Positions 20,212 to 28,207 of a stretch of DNA of 28,207 nucleotides are shown piece by piece. Below the pieces are notes generated by a model. That model was given only the letters and a program-made list of their open reading frames with translations. It did not search any database and was not told the DNA's origin. The position numbers and the translations under genes were made by a program. Within the stretch, counting starts at the first letter, position 1, and the number at the start of each line of letters is the position of its first letter. The stretch is from Paramacrobiotus richtersi. Taxonomy: Eukaryota; Tardigrada; Eutardigrada; Parachela; Macrobiotidae. The stretch spans positions 1-28,207 of the forward strand of contig JAQGAU010000434.1 of assembly GCA_034698045.1 (NCBI GenBank), given 5' to 3'.

Positions 20212-21711
20212 CTTCACAGTAATCCATCATGAATTCAATTCCCGCTCCATTTATAAGTTTCCTCAGTGTAACTTTGTGGTAAGTTACTAAATGTGGGTGC
20301 CTCAAACCCACCAGACTTTGCCACTGCTCCTTCGCTCTTCCCCAGCTGTTATCCTTCTTCATATGCCTGGTTCTCATTTGGTCGAAGGTTACTTCTTTTA
20401 CGGCCACTGTTTTACGTCCCTTGTACGTCCCAGCTTCAGTAACTTTTGCTTTGTACACGTGACCATAAGCGCCTTGTCCTAGAAAATCCCGCCAGAAACA
20501 ATAGTCATATGTGCATGTGCAACCAATTTCCTCTAGCATCTCGCGATGATCATCGGACAATTCTTCTTCTGCCACGCCATCGTTTTGCTTGGAAACCCAA
20601 GTGCTTCCATAGGTGTGTTCCTCCAGTGCTACCAGCTTATTTATTAATTCTTCCACTGTGGGTCTTTGGTCGGCTGACCTATCTCGGCAAGAAATCAAAA
20701 GCTTCTCGAAATCTTTCGGGATAAAATTAAGCGCGTAGAATATGGAATGATCATCCGCCATCCTTTCCTCGAAGAAATTATGCCAGTTACAATGATCTGC
20801 GAAACTACTACCGAGAAACGATAGTGCACTCTCTTGCTCCTTCTCTGACAAACCTTTTCTAAACGTTTTACGTGCTAGGTCACGCATAATACTCCCTATG
20901 CTCCATATATCTGCTTTACGCCAATCAGCGCGGACGCTCTCAATCGATACTGAAAGTAATTTTGATTCCAAACATGCAAGAAAATTAGTATCCTGAGATG
21001 CTGTGGTAGGAGCTCGTATGTGGCGGAACAGCATGGACATCACAGTGTCAAGTGTGTAGAAGTACGTAGATGGCACGCCAGAGTAGTCCATGTCATTTTC
21101 TAGCTGTGTACAAAATTCTTCTACGCGAGCTGAATCCATTAAACATAATTCTTGCAATATGTGTGGAAGTGAAAGCCCATCATCCCCGGGAGGCGGCAAT
21201 AGACCGAAAAATAAAGCTGAAAAGTTCTTGCGCGATTGGATCATTTCCTCGCCCAACCGATCTTCGGTCCATGTGCCATAAGAATCGATGGTATCCTCTA
21301 TCAAATCTTTCTCAATGTATTTATCTTTGTGTGCCACGGTTCGAATGGCATAACTTTTTTGTATCAAGCGGAATGCCTTGTAGACGGGGTCATCAAGGAC
21401 AAAGGAAGCGCCCTCTCTGATTATCTCCAGCATTTCTGGCGCCACGCAATCCTCGCGGAACCATCTGCGCTTTATAAATGCTTCGTATGAAGATGTGAAA
21501 CTATCCAAACCACCCAAGCGAAGACGAAAATTGTTTGTTGACGCCTTGCTGACGAGAACACTGTTCGAATTTAAATCTCCATGAATGATATTGTTTTTAT
21601 GAAGGTAGGACAAGCCGTTGGCCATCTGCTTGGAAAAGTCAAATAGTGCCTTCACATGGAGTTTTCTGTCGGATTGAGCCATATCATACATCATGCTTCG
21701 CAAATCTGAAC
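20212..21711 (-). CDS. Tandem kinase gene, exon 2: C-lobe of domain 1 plus N-lobe of domain 2
   Basis: A 1500-bp exon, acceptor CTTGTAG before 21711 and donor GAAG/GTAAC after 20212, both phase 1. It encodes residues 118-618 of the inferred protein. Domain 1: GSDLRSMM (hinge end), NGLSYLHKNNIIHGDLNSNSV (HRD to HGD, 161-163), LGGLDS where DFG is expected (metal-binding Asp lost, 184-187), APE at 208-210, then about 155 extra residues before DIWSIGS (385-388), and RPTVEELINKL. The domain is probably a pseudokinase. Domain 2 N-lobe: GQGAYGHVYKAKV (glycine loop, 529-536), VAVKEV (K556), LRHPHLVTYHKV, and FMMDYCEG at the hinge. The frame stays open past the donor to 20162, but that tail is intronic. 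Cytoplasmic Ser/Thr signalling is the inferred role; the substrate is unknown. Confidence 0.85.
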
Positions 21712-22069
21712 CTACAAGCAGTGTTGTTTTTACTATCACTTTTCGACACCTGTAACTATTTAATATCCCCGCTTTTTCGTCCTTTAATATTTACTTACTG
21801 TTTACTTTTAATTATTAAAACAACACTGCCTACAAGATGGACAGATAGAACTGCAAAAATTAATATAGAAATACCCACCACTGCTTTGTTACAACACGTG
21901 CAACCACGATAGCTGCATTCTCTACTTCGCATGAATGGTATCATAATAATTTTCTTTATTGGTCTACCCAGATGTCGTACAAATAACTGTCACTGAACCT
22001 AAGGCCTTCGGTTTCCGCCGTTACAACTTACGCCGTGTAAGCTTTTGACACGAATGGCGTTTGTCTGAG

Positions 22070-22219
22070 ATGGCAAAGGATCAGTCATGCGAGTTTTGTG
22101 GGCGACTATTCACTCGTGGTGCTGGATTATCCAACCACAAGAAGGCATGTACGGTAAGCTGCGAACAAGAGCGGCTGGTTCCTAACTGCACCAGATCCCG
22201 CACCATCTCATTCTGTTGA
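22070..22219 (+). pseudogene. N-terminal zinc-finger fragment of the LINE protein
   Basis: ATG at 22070, stop TGA at 22217-22219, 49 residues. It contains two CxxC-spaced cysteines, then H and C at the spacing of a C2H2/C2HC finger (cysteines at residues 7 and 10, His 23, Cys 28). It precedes the RT blocks of the same element in the right order, which supports the call. The downstream frame is broken. Confidence 0.6.
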
Positions 22220-23830
22220 ACATTCTGCTTACCACTCACCACAGCTGTTGAGTCTGCTTTCAGCTCGAAAGGTATTTCCTGTCAACAAGGGAGTGATTCG
22301 GTCAGTTCAACAGCAGGCAGCGGAAATTTTAGCCAGAGCAACCACGCAGTATGCCAGCGAGCCATCGTCAGAAACTGTGTTACTATACTGCAGTTCCCAT
22401 CTCAGTCATTCAGGATAGATGGGAAGGAGAACTCCAAAAAAGAAGCTCGGTTCCGTTGCCAGCTGTGGGATTTGGAAAGCGGAGTTAGGGCACCCGCCAG
22501 CAGCACCCGTTAACCAGCACCCCCCCTAACAATGATGATCCCAACCATGTCAGACGCATGGTAGAGACATTAATATCAACGAAGATAGCGTAAAGGGCAT
22601 AGTGTCGAGAGCCGACACTGGCTTCTGAAGAAAGCATCCTCACCATCAGTGACGAAGTGTTAGTGACTTTGAAGGCCGAACATCCTGACGTCACAGCAGA
22701 CCTGAATCTCGCTGTGCCCTCCACCCAGGAGACCGCATTGAATGTATCTCCTAAGGATGTTGTTAGAGCCGTTTTTGGCCTCCCCAGCGGCTCTGCAAGT
22801 GGACTGGACGGCCTATGTCCGCAGCACTTGAAAGATATGTTGAACAGCGTTACAGCCGAGAAAACGTTGATTCCTCGTTGTGTATCGCCGAGAGCCCCGA
22901 CTAAACTCCTAAATTTTATGTTGGTCGACAAGATTCCCGAAGTGTATCGACTGTTGTTGTTTTTTGGGGCTAACCTGGTTGCCCTGCGCAATAAAGATTG
23001 CGCATTGCTGTCGGTCTTGACAAGCCCGGCTTGTTTACCGTCGTTTACCGAGATCGCTGCTACGAAATGTTCGAAGAAATCGGAAGAATTGTTTTGCCCG
23101 AAGCAGGTTGGCTGTGGTGTCGGGGCTGGAGCTGAAGCCGTAGTTCATGCCGCTCGCTCTTATTTCGAAAGCGCTCATGATGGGATTAAAGTGTTTTTCA
23201 AAGTAGATTTAGAATAGACTCGGTGCCCGTCGGCGAAAACGCTGGCTTCCTGTGCCTTTTCAGGGTCCGCGTATTCGACTCGACACTTGTCATCGGAGAT
23301 TTACCACGTGGCAAAGGAAGAGCTTGTCGCGGACGCCATTAGCGACTTGAATGCTGCAACGGGATGCGAAAATATACCTGCTGAATCCGCACGGGTACAT
23401 CAGTGTGTATGAGATAATGCGGTTATCAGCCGTTAGAAATCCGCAGTCGGCCGCACGATTAAGAGCGGTCAGCACGAAGTAGGCCGGAACATGGTTGAAT
23501 GCACTGCCTAGCTCCAAAAGTGTTCGGTGATTGGCTTGACGACCAGTGTTCCGCATTTCAGTTGGCGTGTGTTAGGAGTGAAACTGGCGGAACCCCATCC
23601 GTGTAATAATTGTAATAAAACAGTCTTGGAGGATGGTATACATGGGCTGTTATCTCGAAAGACCAGCGCTCTGTGGAAACAAAGACACAACTATGTGAAC
23701 GAGATTACCTTACGGTCACTGTGCAATGCATCACGTACGAGCTGGTACCGCGGACAACCTTTAGTTTGGGATGTTACCTTTCGGGATACGGTTTGCGACG
23801 GACAGCAATGCATACAAAATTTGTGAGAGA
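22070..23830 (+). mobile_element. LINE with restriction-like endonuclease, internally deleted copy
   Basis: It opens at ATG 22070 with a 49-residue frame containing a C2H2-like finger, CEFCGRLFTRGAGLSNHKKAC (C-X2-C-X12-H-X4-C style), as at the N-terminus of R2/NeSL-type proteins. At about 22250-22400 comes ARKVFPVNKGVIRSVQQQAAEI, the pre-RT segment. The frame 22657-23217 begins the RT with VVRAVFGLPSGSASGLDGLCPQHLKDML, then FFGANLVAL, and QVGCGVGAGAEAVVHAARSYF. The rest of the palm is missing. C-terminal blocks resume at about 23430-23830: GTWLNALPSS in one frame, then LGVKLAEPHPCNNC and IHGLLSR (knuckle with the last Cys lost), and WYRGQPLVWDVTFRDT. Stops and frameshifts divide all of these. 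It is inserted in intron 1 of the kinase gene and is related to the copy at 15200-16350. Confidence 0.8.
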
Positions 23831-23969
23831 ACCAGCCTAGGCCGGTCGGGCCTGTTTTGCCATGGCACCCTCTGGGGAAACGCACTAATGGCAAAAGCTT
23901 GCAATGACGAAATGTCTTCTGCGTTCCACCTGACAAACTGACGCCAACGCAGCCAAGCACGGTGTGCTG

Positions 23970-24840
23970 ATACAGTACACTCGCTCTATAATGCGCTTGC
24001 TGAAAAGCCCGTTAATTTTGATAATTAAGAAAGGAGCAAAAGAATAACAGGATTGGACATAACTGTGACTAATTAACCCGGCTGCTGTCTAGCCTTCCTG
24101 GTTTTGACCAGATTTTTGTGAAAACTGTACCGAAACCGTAAAAACCAAAAAACGGCATCCACTTAAACACTTTTCTGTTGAGAAGCAAATGTTGAACGTT
24201 GCGCATACTCAGCAGATCCTTTTGAATATGATAGTTGAGCTGTGTTATTTAAATAAAATTCAATAAAACGCAAGCGTCATAAAACACAAGGGCCGGCGTT
24301 AGGCAGAAAAATATTCTGAAATCGCGGCCAGCGCCCCTATTGCTTCAGATCGCAGTCTGGCAGCATGAGACCTTAAGGTGAACCGGAATGATGGAGGCTA
24401 ATTGTTTTTCCGATTTTTTTCTTCCCCCTAGCGCAAGTTATCGTTGGTCTCTTGAGATTGTTATATCAAGCAAAAATTGCACTATCTAAAAAAAATTATT
24501 ACAGATTGAAAAGTTTACTGGCACAATACAGAAATTATTTTACATATTGGATTGCGAAGATTTCGAAATCTGTGGCTAACGAAAGTAACTGGTAATTTTT
24601 TAGCTTGGATACTTCGATTCCGAAACAGTTGGAGCACTGCAGTTTGAGAGACCTCAATCGCGAAAGGAAAGTAAAAAAACCCAGTACATAGAATTTTTCG
24701 CTCTTTCGAGCGGTATCGAGTAACATGCGGACCGTGGTGGCCTCACATTACGGCAAAATGTTGAATTCCGAAACTTCATTTCCAGATATCATGATTCATG
24801 ATAAATGTGGCTGACAGCTTGGTACTTCTAAACGTAAACA
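23970..24840. other. Intronic sequence, nothing recognised
   Basis: About 870 bp, AT-rich, with no supported exon or repeat. A 63-codon minus frame (24535-24726) has no motif. Confidence 0.5.
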
Positions 24841-24844
24841 AACG

Positions 24845-24935
24845 CGATCGGCTGTAGGCGGAGTCGAACCTGTAACTTCCACCAAGGCTGGCTGTCACAG
24901 CACCCAGAGCGGGTAACCACGGTATCTTAGGATGG
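24845..24935 (-). repeat. tRNA-like SINE head or tRNA pseudogene
   Basis: On the minus strand an exact Pol III B box, GGTTCGACTCC (24870-24860), lies about 50 bp after an A-box-like GTGGTTACCCGCTCTGGG (within 24923-24903), the spacing of a tRNA gene. The T stem does not pair well and there is no clear acceptor stem, so it is not a working tRNA. A tRNA-derived SINE or pseudogene fits best. Confidence 0.45.
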
Positions 24936-25185
24936 TTACCCAAACCGCTGTATCGTTACACTGCTAACGCCAAGGCGGCGGTTCCACACCAAAATCCACT
25001 AAGACGTGTTTTACCACAGCCCGGATCTTCCTGTTTTTGCTGTTTTCAACTACAGAGTTACGAGGCATTTTACTTATTCGAAATGGAATTAGTTTTAAAG
25101 AGCGAATTTTATTATACCAGAAAGTGATGTGCCTGGAAATGGCCTTAGGAGACGAGTAAAGGTTATGGTGCGCGTTAAAGCATAC

Positions 25186-25537
25186 CATCAGAATACTCCA
25201 TAACGAAATCCAGGTCGAAGAACCTGGGGCCGGTGTACGATTCGGCATGCCTCCAATCGTAAGAGAAGGCAATGTTCCACGTATGGTAAGAAATCAAGTT
25301 TTCGTGTTTCAGCTTCTTTAGATGGTCCCATCGCATTAATAAGTCCGAGCTCAGTATTTGCTCAGCCTCGATCTTGGACAAGCTAGTGCGGAATCTTTTA
25401 ACAACCACCCGATTCATTTTGCCAAAACGTCCCGATTCCGGCACCTCTGCGCGATATATCCAGGACTCTAGTCCTTGTGGACACAAGGGTCTTATCATAT
25501 CCTCTTCTACAAACGTCAGTTCAATACTTTGTTCCAT
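25186..25537 (-). CDS. Tandem kinase gene, exon 1: N-lobe of domain 1
   Basis: ATG 25537 has a fair context (A at -3, G at +4). The frame is open upstream to a TAA near 25641, so an earlier exon cannot be excluded; an AG just before the ATG could also be an acceptor. The 117 residues plus a shared Gly contain a degenerate glycine loop (only CPQGLESWIYRAEV), MNRVVVKRF (beta3 Lys, K47), an alpha-C-like helix, LKHENLISYHTW and FVMEYSDG at the hinge. The donor GATG/GTATGC leaves phase 1, matching the acceptor of 21711. Read across, the hinge is FVMEYSDGSDLRSMM, a normal kinase hinge into alpha-D. This is the strongest argument that exons 1 and 2 belong together. Confidence 0.78.
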
Positions 25538-27236
25538 ATTGCTGTTGATCCAGTCGTTCGAGGCGATGATGAGCCGAATAATGAAAAATTCAAGTTGAAG
25601 AAGGTTGTGGAAAAATATACAGTAGATATTAGCACATTATTGTGACCCCCAAGCATTGTTGCGCTATCAAACTCAACGACATGCAAAGCATGCCGCGCAG
25701 CGACTTTTGCCCATTATTGTTCGGCAGCGGGTACTAGATTAGGTGAATGTAATAACCACAGCAAAATACGACTCGAGTTAATTATTAGCGGCATAAGAAT
25801 ACCAACATGCACCAAGCATGGCATTCCGCCTAATTATCATCCAGACTACGTTGAGAGCTTCCTCATAATTGGGAATGTTATACGGTCAACAACACAGTCG
25901 TAAGTGCGGAATTTTATTGGTCAAATATGCGTTATCTTGACTGATAAAACCAAGGGGATGTCAGGCAAAACTCGGGAGTTCCTGTACAACATTACGCATC
26001 TTCGAGTATTTGAGTGTCGTGCCAACGCTGAATAATTTGAAGCCGGATAAGGTTGTTGTTCATGGAGATATGTCGTATCGCTCGGTAAAGAAGCCGAACA
26101 ATAAGCAAAACGTTTATTGTTACCATAAATCTGAAGAGACTTAATACAAAAATTTGCTTATTGAGTTAGAATTAAATGTAACGACATGAAACACGAAGCT
26201 AGATGTTAAGAAGCAATGGTGAAATGAAACTTTGTTTGAGAAATGTGTCAGCCAATTAACGTATTACGCCACACGGTGTAATCGTATAGAATAAATTAAC
26301 GATAATATATTAACGATGCAATAAGTTAACGAACGGCAAACAAAAATAATACAATATCGATGAGAACGAAGTTGGGAAACTAAATTAGAATAAAGAAAAT
26401 AATATGCGAGCAGAATACTGATACATCGATTTATGTATAATAATGCATAACAGGGTTGTAGAAATACGACGAATGGTAACACTAGGTACAATCTAAAATA
26501 CACCGCAGGTAAGGTATTGCATTCCCTGGCTCATTTGTAAACTAGTTTTACAGTCTGGGAAATTAACTGTACAAAATTACATAATATTTACGATAGATTT
26601 TAACCGAATAAAACCAGAAACAGCAGCAATTTTCCACATATATTTTTGCCGCGCGACCAATCAGAAACATGCGGCACGCATTAAAATATAGAGCACTGAC
26701 CTTGTTAGTTTGCGGAAGTTCATATAATTAAATGCAATTATAAAATTAGTGAGTATGCAACAAAAAGTAGAAATCTGGTATACATTGTAACTGCTTCCGT
26801 GAATTTTAAAACAACTCCATTAATTGCAATCTGCCTACTCGGACATGCTCAAATTTGTTAAATGATTGCAGGCGGAAAAAGAACCAGAAAAACGTTCATC
26901 GTTATAATTTGGCTGCTACCTGTATATTTCCACTACAGTAATGACCGTACCCATCTCCAGGTATCGACTTGCCATGGCACCAATGTCGGCTTGCCATAAA
27001 CTAAGAACTATCTGAATATGTTCAAGTCAGAGCAGAACGTTGAGATATTGGAAATATACGCGTATTGCACCTATGTGGATAAATGTACAGTAACAGATTT
27101 TCGCAGCACAAATATGTTCGATCTGTCTATATTATTCTGTGTATATCTATGTCGGCATGAACTATGCCGAAGTGAGAGCTAGCCATTAGTCACATACAGT
27201 ACATTAATTTAAACAGCGGTAAAAACAAAAACCTAC
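25538..27236. other. AT-rich spacer, no gene recognised
   Basis: About 1.7 kb, strongly AT-rich in 26100-26900. The 79-codon minus frame at 26264-26503 is hydrophobic and biased by composition. No exon was supported between the 27.2-27.8 kb coding remains and kinase exon 1. Confidence 0.5.
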
Positions 27237-27841
27237 CGTAGCTGTTCCGGAACAGGAAAAATCCGTCGCGCCCCATTTCCCCTGATATCGGTACTACGAA
27301 CCGTTCTACTCTTTTTGTCCAGAACGTAGACGTGATCGTCTAAAGAAAGCGGTGGCAGTGCAAACGGCATTTCCAGCAAAGGGCCATCGTAAGATGAAGG
27401 CGTAGCGGCGTACCTGAGAAACTGTTTTTCTCCGGGCAGTATGTAAGGGTTTGGCGGCCTTTATCCCGTTTGACACACATATAGGTAAGTCCCTCAACAA
27501 CCGGGATCCAAGGCGCGAGCTCTTCCACATCGCTTTCCACAACCGGCTATCTTATCGCGCCGGAAATCGTTTCGAGGACGATATTGCCACACATATATCT
27601 GGCGCTTGTGAGCATGCATAAAGATGAGGAACTCGTCCTGCAGTGGCGTTGTGGACACGGCACATTGCGACACATTGCAGGTAGGTTATTTCCAAAGGGC
27701 AGATGGGTATCTCTGATCGACGAGTGTCTGAAAAACAGCTGGCAGCGGTTCTTGAGCCAGTATCATCAAAGTACGGATTTCTTGCTCCAGGAACTCCCAA
27801 CGAATTTCCAGCAGAGCCGAGATAACATTTCTTTGTTCCAT
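27237..27841 (-). pseudogene. Coding exon(s) with three lesions, possible beta-propeller-like protein
   Basis: From ATG 27841 the minus strand reads MEQRNVISALLEIRWEFLEQ onward to ALWK, then TAA (27688-27686). The same frame goes on with LQDEFLIFMHAHKRQIYVW and RNDFRRDKIA. A one-base shift near 27543-27546 leads into VVESDVEELAPWIPVVEG and TYMCVKRDKGRQTLTYC. A second shift at the run of five T at 27425-27429 leads into LRYAATPSSYDGPLLEMPFA, SLDDHVYVLDKKSRTVRSTD and FPVPEQLR, which ends at a strong donor (TACG/GTAGGT, intron from 27236). The DDHVYVLD and QIYVW strings resemble kelch or propeller strands, but the family is not identified. It lies upstream of the kinase exons on the same strand and could be its 5' exons, or a separate gene. 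Both shifts sit at homopolymers; the TAA may mark an unseen intron. Confidence 0.5.
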
Positions 27842-28207
27842 CTGCCAGCACGATCGTGACAACTCCAAGCTAATACCACCTACAAATTGAAAGTTACATT
27901 TTCTCTGGGTATGAACAGGTCGTATTTTACATGTGCCATATAATGCTTGGTACGAATTTATTAATAAAAACGATTACTAAAACCAATATCTGTAGTTGGG
28001 GACAGCATTTCCAATACAATTTCTGTTTGCTGCATACTGTAGTGTACTGCACCAGTGTAGTACCATTGATAATGAGATTTAATGTTCCGCTACTCGCTTT
28101 GACGGAGAAGGAAGTGGGCGCACGAGAGGCTCGAGTGATCGAAAGGGCACCCATAGCTTGCGTGGGCGTCGCCGCACGCGCTTGCTAGGGCTCCGATTCA
28201 CCCGAAA
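27842..28207. other. Right-end flank, no gene recognised
   Basis: About 370 bp. Overlapping 75- and 85-codon frames on opposite strands (27927-28188) show no motif. Confidence 0.5.

Larger units (their letters stand above)
21712..25185 (-). other. Intron 1 of the tandem kinase gene (about 3.5 kb)
   Basis: Bounded by donor GATG/GTATGC (25185 downwards) and acceptor CTTGTAG (21713-21712). It contains the second degraded LINE (22070-23830, plus strand) and the tRNA-like SINE head (about 24845-24935). 23970-24840 shows no gene. Confidence 0.65.

Noticed and set aside
20291-21490. Several plus-strand frames (20291-20482, 20446-20724, 21070-21420, 21236-21490)
   Set aside because: They read the complement of the kinase exon 2 and carry no motif; the minus-strand kinase signal is clear.
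22485-22991. 168-codon minus frame
   Set aside because: Antisense to the LINE reverse transcriptase frame, which has clear family motifs on the plus strand.
24860-24930. Functional tRNA gene
   Set aside because: The T stem mispairs and there is no acceptor stem or CCA-side partner; only the Pol III boxes are convincing.
27552-27859. Frames 27552-27851 (-) and 27584-27859 (+) as genes
   Set aside because: Both overlap the minus-strand frame that continues into protein-like blocks with a good donor. The plus frame has a CAG/GTAGGT donor at 27680, so it was considered, but no matching acceptor or continuing exon was found.

Overview
This is eukaryotic, invertebrate-type DNA. Coding segments are exons bounded by consensus GT/AG splice sites, intergenic space is large, and much of the window is decayed transposable elements of several classes. 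A rhodopsin-class GPCR with an NRIW motif in place of DRY resembles receptor families expanded in tardigrades and other small invertebrates, but the sequence alone does not fix the organism.

Layout. 1-2252: an LTR retrotransposon cut by the window start, whose interior (77-1971) shows no recognisable gag or pol, so probably non-autonomous. 3341-4212: a class A GPCR exon (+) with one homopolymer-associated frameshift. 5441-6091: a Pro/Ser-rich ORF of unknown function, with a possible decayed paralogous copy at about 8640-8830. 6303-7660: the 3' part of a Jockey/CR1-like LINE (-). 10622-11132, 11224-11942, 13877-14379 and 16330-16948: four inverted-repeat elements; the third is a hAT-type MITE with a perfect 8-bp target duplication. 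14751-15030: a 10-bp-period tandem array. 15200-16350 and 22070-23830: two degraded copies (+) of a LINE with a restriction-like endonuclease. 18541-19510: about 2.3 tandem copies of a unit of about 410 bp, partly open as a repeat protein. About 24845-24935: a tRNA-like SINE head (-). 27237-27841: minus-strand coding exons with three lesions.

The main find is a minus-strand gene split over three exons (25537-25186, 21711-20212, 8506-7845). Both junctions are phase 1 and fall inside the same glycine codon just after the kinase hinge. Joined, they give exactly 838 codons (837 residues plus stop) encoding two protein-kinase domains in tandem. The first looks like a pseudokinase: no DFG aspartate, a degenerate glycine loop and about 155 extra residues between APE and DxW. 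The second keeps the glycine loop, the VAVK lysine, HGDLKPGN and a D-L-D in place of DFG. The matching intron position in both domains suggests that the arrangement arose by tandem duplication of an exon pair. The two introns (about 3.5 and 11.7 kb) hold most of the transposons listed above.

The rest is non-coding or unrecognised. Many ORF lesions sit at short homopolymers, so some may be assembly errors and not true decay.
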